Of a stretch of DNA of 64,000 nucleotides, positions 10,990-21,788 are shown one piece after another. Numbering within the stretch: the first letter of the stretch is position 1; every line of letters begins with the position of its first letter. The translations under genes were made by a program, and so were the position numbers. The stretch is from Xiphydria camelus (taxonomy: Eukaryota > Arthropoda > Insecta > Hymenoptera > Xiphydriidae), in the NCBI GenBank assembly GCA_963678675.1, contig OY783192.1, forward strand, positions 24,654,433 to 24,718,432, in the 5' to 3' direction. The notes under the pieces were generated by a model. That model was not told where the DNA came from. It ran no database searches and saw only the letters and a program-made list of their open reading frames with translations.

Positions 10990-11361
10990 TTAACTACATA
11001 TATATTGTTCTCTCAGTGTACACCATTTAAGTTGACAAACGTGAATATCTTGAAAATTAAGAATTTGAAAGAAAAATATTTCAGGCAAAAGTATCATCGT
11101 TTTACAAGCGGGATTTAAGAGAGGGTTATACGTTTGATTCGTTTGGTTTAGAATTTCAAGGTTATTTGAAAATCAACTTTGATTTTTTAAATAGGAACCC
11201 CTATTTTTTAATGGTTCGTATTTTTCGTACAAAACTTAACAACTTTTGTTCTATGACTTTTCGTGTTTACTTTCTGCGTTTACGAGTAATTATGCACTGA
11301 ATGTAGAAGTACAGAACACTTCTGAAAAAAGTGGACAAACATTGACTGGATAATAAAGGTA

Positions 11362-11572
11362 CACCCAGGGACACGGCATCTGTCGCTGGTGACTTTTTTA
11401 AACGTTATTTTTAAATGTACTAACCAATAATTAATAATCCACATGCTTTCATTAACGAGAGTAGACGCCACCGTAGCTAATGAGCGCATGAGAATTAATT
11501 ATTCATTGGTTAGTACGTTTAAAAATAACGTTTAAAGAAAATCACCAGCGACAGATGCCGTGTCCCTGGGTG
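11362..11572. mobile_element. MITE with CACCCAGGGACACGG ends, copy 1
   Basis: The arms of roughly 95 bp are nearly perfect inverted repeats and include CATCTGTCGCTGGTGA. The element is 211 bp and flanked by TA on both sides. Copy 2 at 29738-29949 is nearly identical, a fragment lies at 37566-37678 and a diverged relative at 22850-23037. The TA target suggests mobilisation by a Tc1/mariner transposase. Confidence 0.8.
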
Positions 11573-11714
11573 TAAGTAGAAACCCCCCGGAAAACCCCTG
11601 AAAAACTAATGTTATTTATGAGAATAACAGCATTTTATTACGTACCAAGTTATTGCAAAAAGAAACTAATATTTATGTATTTGCCAGTTATTGCACCCGG
11701 AAATAAAAAGTTAA

Positions 11715-12383
11715 TCATTTTAACAGATGTTCAACGTGATGGCCTTCGACTGCAATACATTGTTCAATGCGTACTGCAAAACTGTCCACCGTCCGTACTA
11801 ACATGCCTCTGTCAATGTTGCGGCAAGCATTTCTAATGCGTTCTTGCATATTTTCCGGTGTGGTTGGTACCTCTTGGTAAACTTGTTGTTTAAGATATCC
11901 CCACAAAAAAATCTAGGGAATCCAAATCAGGGGATCGGGCAGGCCAATGCACTGGACCACCTCGTCCAATCCACCGCCCAGGATAATCCCGATACAATAT
12001 TGCACGTAACATTCGTGCATAATGTGCTGGACAACCATCGTGTTGGTACCACATGTTCCACCTGACTTGTAGTGGTATGTCTTCAAGAAGCTGTGATAAT
12101 TGAAGGTCTACAAACTCAGTGTACATTGCTCCCGTCAAATCACCATCAATGAAGACAAGCCTTATTAATTTATCACCAATTGTGCCACACCAAACATTTA
12201 CCGTCCATTGTCTCTGTATTCGTACTTCACTCAACAATCTTGGATTTTCTGAAGTCCAATAATGCATGTTGTGCCTATTCACTTCTCCATAACGCGTAAA
12301 ACTTGACTCATCAGAAAATAGTACTTGATGAAAAAAGCTACCATCAGTTTGTAATTGTGCACGTGGGCCCTGATCAGGTAAAT
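11715..12383 (-). pseudogene. Tc1/mariner-superfamily transposase, C-terminal two thirds, frameshifted
   Basis: Reading on the minus strand, the first catalytic Asp lies in VLFSDESSF (about 12330). It is followed by NRHNMHYWTSENPR, the second Asp in WYQHDGCPAHY, and the third acidic residue in PARSPDLDSLDFF. This matches the insect DDE family whose members carry the NRHN-HYW-ENP signature. A one-base shift near 11905 separates this part from the C-terminal helix region (YLKQQVYQEVPTTPENMQE to EHLLK, ending at 11715). The N-terminal helix-turn-helix part is missing because a mariner inserted at 12383-12384. Its continuation right of 19913 is not recognisable. Decayed fragments of the same family lie at 28270-28500. 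Confidence 0.75.
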
Positions 12384-12532
12384 ACGAGGGTGTATAAATA
12401 TAAACAGGATTCGTTTTGTAAAAAATTATAAATTTATTTAATTATGCTTAGAAACATATATTATTTTTCTACAATCTCCCACTCTAGAAATACATTTTTC
12501 CCATCGGATTGGGAGCTTTTTATTCCATCATC

Positions 12533-12960
12533 TTAGAAACTCCTCAGACGTTCTTGTAGCCATTGGAGCATAAATGCTTCCACCGCGTCGTTGTCGTCGA
12601 AACGTTGGCCTCCAAGCACTTCTTTGAGGGGTCCAAAAAGATGGAAGTTACAAGGGGATAAGTCGGAACTATATGGCGGATGTTCCAGCATTTCCCAGCA
12701 TAATTGCATCCAATTTTTACCTTGTGGCATTGGCCGCATGAGGTCTGGCGTTGTCATGCAAAAGAATGACACTTCTGACCCCGATTGATTCTTCCTTTTC
12801 CTACAAAATGACAATTTCACGGCATCTAGTAATTCACAATAATATTGCGCATTAATCGTGCGTCGATCGTGGAGAAAGCCATGAAATTTCGGATCGCCTC
12901 AATGTTGGCTTCGATCACACTCGTTTTTGGGCGGCGAGCGTGGCTCTCGTTCTCGACATT
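12533..12960 (-). pseudogene. Mariner transposase, C-terminal portion
   Basis: From the insertion point, the minus strand reads VENESHARRPKTSVIEANIE, then a stop-containing stretch, then WEMLEHPPYSSDLSPCNFHL followed by FGPLKEVLGGQRFDDND. The YSxDLxPxxxxLF block is the third catalytic motif of mariner (DD34D) transposases, and the whole resembles SETMAR/irritans-type proteins. In-frame stops at about 12825-12835 and loss of the middle of the catalytic domain (only TTPDLMRPMPQGKN remains between) make it dead. Confidence 0.7.
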
Positions 12961-14006
12961 TTTAGTCCAGTCAAATTTCCGTTTAAATCGAAAAATGAGT
13001 CATAATGGCGAAAACTTGGGAAAGGTGTGTTTTGATGTCATTAATGGAGGGAACATATTAAAAAAAGAATCCCGCCTCGCAAAGTGTGTAAAAAAATTAT
13101 TTATTGTTGAAAAAATCGGTTCTTCGCTAATATTTTGAAAACTACGTGACCTATTGAAAAATAGTTAAGACAAAAGTTGTAGATAATAAAATTATTTACA
13201 AAAGAGCTATTACACTTTTGCCCTATCTTTAACGCCTAAGAAGCTAGGACCTCCAGATGAGTTGAAATGTCAAATATTCATAACAAATCCAAAAATTAAG
13301 ATTTTTGTAATTTCTTTTTTTTAACCCATTTAGAAAAATCTCATCATTTTTCCTAGCGAAACCAAATTTTGTTTTTCATTGTTATTTACACATGATTGAT
13401 TTTTAAAGTTTTAAATGCTTGAATTTACATAGAAATTTGCAATTAAAATTTTTTTTAATTATACCATCGTTTATTTCGGATTGTTTCTGAAGAAAACGAT
13501 AAATAGCAATTCAACGTATCTCACCTGGTTTGCAAGATATGCTAAATTGAAAAGGAAGGAGATTTATGCGATGATCACCACTGACTAGGCAAACTGTGCC
13601 AAACATATATAGTGTCGCATCGTTCTCACTCACGTCGCCCTGACGTTTGTGTGCGCGCGCTGCTGCAGTTGGCTGCCAGTGTCAGTGAGACTGAGGGTTG
13701 CTCTCGGCCACCGAACATAGACTAGACTATGTTCGGTGTCTCGGCCTTCCGGAGTAACTGTTCCGTTGCAGGGGTGTCGTAGCATCGCGACCATGAATAC
13801 CTCGCCAACCTAGTAGCCCAGGCAGTATGCATTATCTTATTTCCATTAGCTTCTTTCCAGCACCTCCTAGGTAAACGGTTCTACTTTTGGTTGATCAACG
13901 AAATTGATTCAATTTTATTGAACAGTGCTTTGAGAAACAAATTTTTGAAAATCGCGTCGCGCGCGCGTCCCAAGTGTCTGGGATTGACATACATTACTTC
14001 ACTAAT

Positions 14007-14074
14007 GCTTCGATAGCGCAACGGTCAAGTTGCTGGGTTGGGAGTATCGAGGTCGTGGGTTCAATTCTTGTTGG
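14007..14074 (+). ncRNA. tRNA-derived Pol III promoter-like segment (possible SINE head or tRNA pseudogene)
   Basis: TAGCGCAACGG at 14013 resembles the A box (TRGCNNARYGG), and GGTCGTGGGTTCAATTC at 14051 resembles a B box. Their spacing is tRNA-like. An acceptor stem and a good anticodon stem cannot be formed from the flanks, so an intact tRNA gene is unlikely. A T-rich run follows at once. Confidence 0.4.
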
Positions 14075-14140
14075 TTTTTTCTTCTTCTTTATTAACTTTT
14101 TTTTTTCATTTGATTGCAACCCATTCTTGTTATAGAAAGT

Positions 14141-14172
14141 GGTGGTGGTGGTGGTGGTGGTGGTGGTGGTTT
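14141..14172 (+). repeat. (TGG)n microsatellite
   Basis: About ten uninterrupted GTG/TGG repeats. The flanking sequence (14090-14255) reappears inverted at about 14870-15000, but that copy lacks the repeat, so it expanded after duplication. Confidence 0.8.
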
Positions 14173-14994
14173 ACATTATCGAATAAAATAATAGTTTCAA
14201 TTTTGTTCGTAGTTTTACATTTTTTTCTCTCTCATTGAGGTGAACCAATACTGCCGTGCTAAGACAGGAAGTCATATCTATGCTTTAACACATTACAAAA
14301 TACAACAGTTTTTCTGAATTGTTTCATGCCGTACTCGTAGAAACGCATCCGATTTTTGTTTTTAGTTGATATATAGGAGCTGCAGATACTCCTTTCACAC
14401 TTGGCACAGTAATAAAGCAGATAGATATGTTCAAATAGCCAAAAAAACAAAAATCGATGTTTTTGCAGATACGACTTCCTGTCTTAGCAGGCCAGAGTAT
14501 TATTTGTAAGAACAGTTGGAAACATCGTTGCATTTTTTTGCTCTGACATTAATTAATGGGAATTTTTGGCTGCCGAAGACTTTGTTCATGATTTTGGATG
14601 ATAATAATTGTCGAAAAAACATTTTAAACACTAAATGAAACAATGAAATTTTCTTTTCCATAACGCTTTTAAAGTATAAATGTGCGTGTGGCAAAGTCCC
14701 ATTCGTCAAAATAAATGCGTATGGTGTCAAAATACGGTGTGCTTCAAATGTTTTTTCGACAACTATCATCCAAAATTATAAACAAAACCTTCGGGAGCCA
14801 AAAAATCCTATGACGAAATGTAACAGTAAAAAAAATGCAACGATGTTTCCAACTGTTCTTACAAATAATATCGGTTCACCTCAATAAGGAAGAAAATAAT
14901 GTAAAACTATGAAAAACATTGAAACTATTATTTTATTCGGTAATGTAAACCACTTTCAATAACAAGAAGTGGTTGCAATTAAATGAAAAAAACT

Positions 14995-15690
14995 TGCAAT
15001 AGATGTGTAAACATATGGCAGAGCAATATTGCCTGAAAATCATGTGGGTGCATTCGATTACAGACAATTATTAAAAAACTAAGAAGTCATGTGGGTGTAT
15101 TCGGTTACAGACAATTATTAAAAAATTTAAAGAAAAAATCATGTGGGTGTATTCGGTTACAGACAATTATTAAAAAATTTTAAAAAATTTTAAAAAACAA
15201 TGCTGCGTGGAAGTCGTGTGGGTGCATTCGGTTACAATTACTTAAAAAATGATCGTCTTTTTCTAATAACTTCATTTAACCGAATATACCCACATCACTT
15301 CCACGCAACATTGTTCTGCCAGATGTTAACACATCAATTAGATATCTCTTCCTTGCAATCACATACTGTTTCACATGGTTCGAAGGAAGAGATATCTAAT
15401 TGATGTGTTAACATCTGGCAGAACAATGTTGCGTGGAAGTGATGTGGGTATATTCGGTTAAATGAAGTTATTAGAAAAAGACGATCATTTTTTAAATAAT
15501 TGTCTGCAACCGAATACACCCACACGACTTCCACGCAGCATTGTTTTGTTAAATTTTTTTAAATTTTTTAATAATTGTCTGTAACCGAATACACCCACAT
15601 GACTTCTTAGTTTTTTAATAATTGTCTGTAACCGAATGCACCCACATGACTTTCAGGCAATATTGCTCTGCCATATGTTTACACATCTAT
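14995..15690. repeat. Near-perfect palindrome built from GTGGGTGTATTCGGTTACAG units
   Basis: The arms of about 340 bp turn over around 15360-15375. The left arm contains three to four direct repeats of CATGTGGGTGTATTCGGTTA followed by CAGACAATTATTAAAAAA; the right arm mirrors them. Partial units recur at 15786-15850, 16040-16080 and 16550-16620, next to the Helentron gene. Subrepeats and palindromes of this sort are reported for Helentrons and their non-autonomous derivatives. Confidence 0.7.
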
Positions 15691-16612
15691 TGCAAGTTAG
15701 AATGACTAACTCGTTTTTAGTTTTTTCCTACCTACCGTACCTCCACTCTCATTTTTCGCGAGATTCCTATATTGTAATAATTGTCTGTAACCGAATAGAC
15801 CCACATGACTTCCACGCAACATTGTTGTGCCATATGTTTACATATCTATTGCAAGTTAGAATGACTAACTCGTTTTTAGTTTTTTCCCACCTACCGGACC
15901 TCCACTCTCATTTTTCGCGAGATTCCTATATGAATTCCGCGTAAAGTACCTTGAGTTTGTGGGGGGGGAATTTCGACGCACAAGTTGGGAAGAATGGGAA
16001 TGAAATTTTAATTTGGAATGCCCCGCAATGTTTGTATAGGAAAATGTAGCGTGGAAGTGATGTGGGTCTAATCGGTGAAAGGAAAGTATGGAAACGAAAA
16101 ATCGAAGTGTATGAAAAGATTCAGCAGGGTGAAGTGTAGTTGTGTATTCATATTTCATTTGTACACGACAATCATTTATGTAGTAATGTGTAGTTTGAAC
16201 TGGTGAAATGAAATAGTGATTAATAATGTACAGGAATTGAAAAGAAGAGTAAGGCAGAATACATGAGAAACTATGGACAAAAAGAAATTTGAGGAGGAAC
16301 ACATAAGAATGCAGCACGATATGATGCGGTTGTAATTGCGAGGTTGTTGTAACCAAATGGACAGGCTATTCTGTCAATCGTTTGGTGATTTCAACGTAAA
16401 GTGTAATTGTCCTGCATATACACGAGTTATTAATACTTAGAAGGATAAGTTGGAACATGATATGGGTTTATGTACCGTGTTTTTGTAGCTATCATAAACC
16501 AATTATATCCACTAAAAATGAATCATAGTCAGAAGAAACCGTTCCTCACGACATTGTTGTACCAGATCTGTACACATGAATCAGAAGTTGGAATGACTAA
16601 CTCGTTTATGTT

Positions 16613-18319
16613 TTATGAGTATGAATCATGTATAGTGGATATAATTGGTTTATAATAGCTGAAATACGAAACATAAACTGGCGAGTGTAGCGTATTAATG
16701 AAACATTGAAAAACGGCATCAATAGTAGTGCCGCCGCTAGTAGTCGCAACTGTTATGTCCGAGCTCATATGAAGTCCCAACTTATTCAGCAAGAAAGTAA
16801 GAAGTGGTGTAGATGTAGGATCACTAAAATTTACGTTGAAATCACCACTCAGAATCATCGGTCGGAGATGATAATCCTCTGCAAGTAAAGCTGAACCCTC
16901 CGTAGTGAATGGTAGAAGGACAAAGTGAAGGAAACGTATAATCTGTTCTATGGGTTGGTGTGGTGAAATGTAGACAACGATGGACAGAAGAGTCTGTCCA
17001 TTTGGTAACGTACATTCAGCTGCGCATAGATCTCCGACATCACGCATAGCTACAGCTAACCCGATAATTTGACGATAGTTTACATCCATTTTTGGAGTGA
17101 TCACGTTACAAATGTTTCCTTTGTTGTAAATGGCTACTCCAGCAGCTCTTCTATTTGGTCTTTTGTATTGAACGCAGCAATCGAAGTTTGGTATATCGAT
17201 ACTCTCATTGTCATCGAGCCACGTCTCTAATAACATTAAAATTGTAGAGTTCTGCGTGACTTCATCGCTCAAGTCAGTACGGTGAGCTTTTAAACTCTGA
17301 ATGTTAAAGCTGAACAATGTGAATTTGTCTTTGATGAAATGTAGAATGTTGTCGTGGTACGTTTGGAGAGGATTCAAACTGAGACGTTCGAATTCTTTTT
17401 GTAGTGCCACTGTCGAACTGGAATTGTGCAGTCCGTGATAGAAGACACGATTGTCCGCCGACGGTACGATGAAAAGGCCTTCAATACTTGTCACTCGTGA
17501 TAATGCAACGTACACGAGTTGTTGAGCATGCCCTTTCTCATACGTATACACAACATAATCAAACGTTCCACCTTGGGATTTATGGAGTGTTATTGCATAG
17601 GCAGGTGTAAGAGGGAAGTGATTTCGCTTGGCAGTAATCGTACGATTGTTGTTGAGATTAATAGTTGCATTTCGACGAGAGATGGGTACTAAATATGATG
17701 GTATATTGTTTTCCCGCATGCGCCGAGCTGCAATTGCTCTTGTCTTTTTACCAATCTTTGAATTACCAGCGAATTGAAGCCAGAGTCGTTTAATGTCACT
17801 TATATTTGCGTCATCGGTATCTGTTGGTTCATGAACTGTCTCTATAAATTTTAAATGTCCGTAAGTTCCATTCGACAATCCATCCGCAATATCTATGTTT
17901 GTCGTGATCAAATACGGTTGGTTTATCACCAATGTGAGCTGATATGGTAATCCACCAGTATCAAGTAGCTCCATTTTATGAAGTTTCTGTCTCACGAATG
18001 CCAACTGTTCAGTATTATGATAGCCAGCGTAAATATCCTTGGAGATGGAGACAACTTTATCTGTTGATGAATTGAGAACAGATTGGTTGTATGTGTTAAC
18101 GTCACGATTTCTTAGAAAGAGCCTGATTCCATGAGGACATAGTGAATCTGCTTCTGTTCTACTGAAGAAGCGAGATTCGATGAGATTCTGTTCCGGAAGC
18201 TGGAGCTTTTCGCCATTTCCAATTTTTGTAAGTATGCGGGAGAAGTCAGCGTTGGACTGCCGCATGACTTGATTTAATTCATAAAATTTAAGGCTACGCC
18301 ATAGTGTTGGACCAGCCAT
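16613..18319 (-). pseudogene. Helentron protein fragment: Pif1-type helicase C-terminus fused to an endonuclease domain
   Basis: An uninterrupted 568-codon frame. Residues 1-310 match the C-terminal half of Helitron Pif1-like helicases, with FPLTPAYAITLHKSQGGTFD and YVALSRVTSIEGLFIV as helicase motifs V and VI. From about residue 340 an exonuclease/endonuclease/phosphatase fold follows: TLFSFNIQSLKAHR, MLLETWLDDNES, GVAIYNKG, LSGDFNVNF, TIDAVF and SYYKPI are its usual block order. A C-terminal endonuclease after the helicase is the hallmark of Helentrons. The rolling-circle Rep domain and helicase motifs I-IV are absent. The frame starts abruptly at MAGPTLWRSL, next to a short hairpin (GGGCTTTTAA at 18326 and TTAAAAGCCC at 18347), so the 5' part was lost or displaced. 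It cannot be autonomous. Confidence 0.8.
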
Positions 18320-19620
18320 ACTCGGGCTTTTAATTCTTGCATAAACTTAAAAGCCCGAAAATACTGGTGTATCATGAAAATATCCTGTTTATAATTTTTC
18401 CCTGAATACGAGTATACTCGGGATTTTAATATAACCTTCCTTGAATATTATTTAATTACCCCTTGCATTAATTAATTAGTGACATTATTGTTTGCAATAA
18501 TCTATATTCATAATAAAGTTTGAAATTTAGCAATTAAAAAAATTGGAAAAATATGGACGTTTTACAAAATAATTGTTAAATTAACCGGTTAAACACACCG
18601 GTATAATCCGATCGTCAATGCCCCCGCGCGATATGTACGACACCCCGTATAAGACTTCCGCCACCGCGCGCGCTGAAAATACCCCAAAATCTCCCAAAAA
18701 AGAGTGGCGACAGAGATTAAGCGAGACAAGCAACACTGGGGGCGTGGCTTAGAGTGACCCTTCTTGTCTAGTCTATGTTCGGTGCTGTGGGCTACTAGGT
18801 TGGTCAGGTATTCATGGTCGCGATGCTACGAAACCCCTGCAACGGAACAGTTACTCCGGATGCCGAGAGCATCCCTCAGTCTCACTGACACTCGCAGCCA
18901 ACTGCAGCAGCGCGCGCACACAAACGTCAGGGCGACGTGAGTGAGAACGGTGCGACACTATACATAAGCTTATGTATGTATATGTTTGGCACAGTTTGCC
19001 TAGTCAGTGGTGATCATCGCATAAATCTCCTTCCTTTTCAATTTAGCATATCTTGCAAACCAGGTGAGATACGTTGAATTGCTATTTATCTTTTTCTTCA
19101 GAAACAATCCGAAATAAACGATGGTATAATTTAAAAAAATTTTAATTGCAAATTTTTATGTAAATTCAAGCATTTAAAACTTTAAAAATCAATCATGTGT
19201 AAACAACAATGAAAAACAAAGTTTGGTTTCGCTAGGAAAAATGATGAGATTTTTCTAAATGGGTTACAAAAAAAGAAATTACAAAAATCTTAATTTTTGG
19301 ATTTGTTATGAATATTTGAACATTTCAACTCATCTGGAGGTCCTAGCTTCTTAGGCGTTCAAGATGGGGCAAAAAGTGTAATAGCTTTTTTATCTACAAC
19401 TTTTGTCTTAACTATTTTTCAATAGGTCACGTAGTTTTCAAAATATTAGCGAAGAACTGATTTTTTCAACAATAAATAATTTTTTTACACACTTTGCCGG
19501 GGGGGGGGGGGGGATTCTTCTTTTAATATGTTCCCTCCATTAATAACATCAAAACACACCTTTTCCCAAGTTTTCGCCATTATGTCTCATTTTTCAATTT
19601 AAACGGAAATTTGACTGGAC

Positions 19621-19790
19621 TATTTTCACGTCCTCCAGAAAATTCTTTGTGCCACGCAAATACACGGGTTCTTGACAAGGTACTGTCCCCGAACGTTGCT
19701 TGTAAATGCCGCAAAATTTCGGTTGATTATAATCCGTTGCTCCACGGAGACATGCACTTCTGTCTCGCTCATGGTTTCTTTTCATACTCG
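19621..19790 (-). pseudogene. Mariner transposase, N-terminal remnant
   Basis: On the minus strand a frame begins MSETEVHVSVEQRIIINRNF at about 19778, which resembles the first residues of SETMAR/irritans-type mariner transposases. It soon degenerates and hits a stop (RIFWRT then TGA) close to the foldback border. It is the other half of the gene at 12533-12960. Confidence 0.5.
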
Positions 19791-19912
19791 AATTTCGGTC
19801 GGTTCTCCCCTCTCCCTAACGGTACAGGCCATCTGCGCATCAACTCCTTCAAGGTCACGGACTCCTCCGTAATTAAAAAAAATCAGTCTCGTTTATATTT
19901 GATACACCCTCG

Positions 19913-21009
19913 TATATGCTATGTGGGACCATAATGGAGAATGTGTCATTAATGCCGCATTCGGAGCAAGTAACCTGATTCTTCATGAAAAACTACGTAA
20001 TAAAAGTGCAGATCAAATTTGCTTACTGCAAGCAGGTGTCAGCAACGCGTGTCAGTACCGAGGCCGTCCACATTTAGCGTAGCAAGTCCTGTCACGATGC
20101 CACGCAGCCCTGTCCGACACAGTGTCACACACAAATGTAAACCCACCTTTACTGACACGGTCACGGAGAAATGTCACGGTTAAATGTCACAAATGTGGAC
20201 GCAGCTATAGGTGCGGCAGTACCGACTCCTGCACATGCTACGTCCGATAGTAGCCAACCACCAAACCCAATTATTGTGCACTTCAAAGTATAATACCTAC
20301 CGCCTCGTATGTCCATTGCATTGAACTACGTTCGACTACTGATAAGTAAAACACCCTACGATAGCACTACTCCGGGCGCGTATCGCGTCTAACAGAATAT
20401 TAAGGCATTCAACGAATCGCCGTTTAGCGCCGCGCGTAAATTCTCGGCTTTCCTTCCGAATACGTGGGTACATGTATTCGCGCGAGCCGCATCTTCCTCC
20501 CCGTCCTCCTCCTCTCCATCCAACTGAGTAACCAAGAGCAAGACCGCCATCTCACAACTTTTTTACTGGAGAGTTCCCTCATAAAAGTTAATAAGCCGGG
20601 GTTTGTTGATCCTCGGGAAATTGCGGGAGCCCGCCTCGCGACGTTTTATGTCCCAGTTCTATTCTGCGCTACGAGCTCTCAACCCTACTTCCATCTTCTT
20701 CCTTACATGCCCTCCCCCTTCACCTTTTTTCTATTCTTTTCTCATCCCCCGCTGCCGCATTGTACGAGGTCCCATCCGTCTGTGTCTTCCTCCCCCCTCC
20801 CCCTTCGAGCTATGATGATCGCACATGTTCTCAAGCTCCTCATTACCGCCCGATTGTCGGACCGTTTCGATTTCCCGAAAATGACGAGCGAATTATCCCG
20901 ACTTTTAATTAAGGGCAAGCAGGGTAAACTGTACGGTACTCGACCCCCGAAATTCGGACATAACAATTGTAACGAGATATAATGTATGCAAATTTCAGTG
21001 GTATCTAAT
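19913..21009. other. No gene recognised; pyrimidine-rich stretch
   Basis: 20470-20810 is strongly C/T-rich with CCTCC and TTCC runs, and a 172-codon frame opens across it by chance. A GTGTCA/GTCACA-rich piece lies at 20030-20180. I see no domain, splice structure or TIRs. Confidence 0.35.
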
Positions 21010-21345
21010 ATTACACTGAGAGAAAAGTGGGTAGTAAAATCAACTATAATCGCAAGGTTGACTTTTCCTGGTTGCTAGCACCATATTTATGGTTTGACAG
21101 ATCACGAATACAGTCGAAATAACTTTTTTTGTATGGTTATAGTAACAACGAGATTGTAATTTATGATAACCGTGCACCATGATTGAATTGATCACAAAAG
21201 TAATATCGACTGCCCAGGATAACAGTGTTCTAACTCCGTTTATATAAATTTCACAGTAGTAGGCAAAAAAGAGAACTTTACAACTGCTATAATACGAGTA
21301 TATAAAACAATATATCAACGTAAACCTCCTTCGTACACACAATTT
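21010..21345 (-). repeat. Dispersed repeat, inverted copy of 47820-48160
   Basis: Shares ATATCGACTGCCCAGGATAA, CTAACTCCGTTTA and TATATCAACGTAAACC with the reverse complement of 47820-47950. Weaker similarity continues to an ACACTGAGAGAAAA-like end at about 21013. Probably a MITE family. Confidence 0.6.
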
Positions 21346-21788
21346 ACAGAATTCGCCACCAAGCAAAGTTCAGATAAATTGAAAATGAACATAGTTATTG
21401 TTTTCATATTTTCTCCTGGACTATAATCTTCTTTCTCAGTTACAGCGAAGTGTGGCATGGTACATGAGAAAACGAAGGAATTGTATAATTGACTAAAAAC
21501 AACAAAGTAGGTCATAAGTGTATTGACACGAAAAAATACATATAAGAAATGCATATTATATTATATGAATAGAAACATGAACATACAGTATGATATTTAT
21601 AAGAAAAAGGAATTTTTATATTTCTAAAAGAAATGAAACCTGACTTCGCAGATATCCTCGTAGTAACACTGTGAAACAGAATGAAAACCCTGAAAAGTAA
21701 TGATATAACAAATATACGAACCTTTGCATGAGAAATACGAATGTTTTAAAACAGAAATAAAACTGAAAATTTAACACTACGTACATCA

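Larger units (their letters stand above)
12963..19621. mobile_element. Large foldback element with arms of about 850 bp
   Basis: The left arm 12963-13822 starts AGTCCAGTCAAATTTCCG. The right arm 18788-19621 ends CGGAAATTTGACTGGACT and is its reverse complement with modest divergence. The left arm carries a short extra palindrome at about 13708-13747 built on CCGAACATAGACTAG. TTTT lies at both outer borders and may be a TSD. The interior holds a tRNA-like Pol III box region, a long palindrome and a Helentron fragment. I cannot assign a superfamily. Confidence 0.7.
12385..19912 (-). mobile_element. Mariner element split by a 6.7-kb foldback
   Basis: The left end CGAGGGTGTATAAATATAAA and the right end TTTATATTTGATACACCCTC plus G are imperfect inverted repeats, each bordered by TA. 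Outside the inner insertion only about 0.9 kb of mariner remains: the transposase C-terminal region at the left and an N-terminal remnant at the right, both minus strand. The inner insertion spans 12963-19621. Confidence 0.75.

Noticed and set aside
14007..14074. Intact tRNA gene
   Set aside because: The acceptor and anticodon stems do not pair; only the promoter boxes look tRNA-like.
15200..15944. Several frames of 66-102 codons with near-identical peptides
   Set aside because: Mirror images of the palindrome subrepeats; they read on both strands.
16470..16655. Short palindromic frame at the 3' side of the Helentron
   Set aside because: Contains an inverted repeat (ATAAACCAATTATATCCACTA, at 16492 and 16632); the peptide has no recognisable motif.
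20464..20982. 172-codon plus-strand open frame
   Set aside because: It lies in pyrimidine-rich DNA; the protein is dominated by Ser/Pro/Leu/Phe runs, has no domain, and a second frame is equally open.
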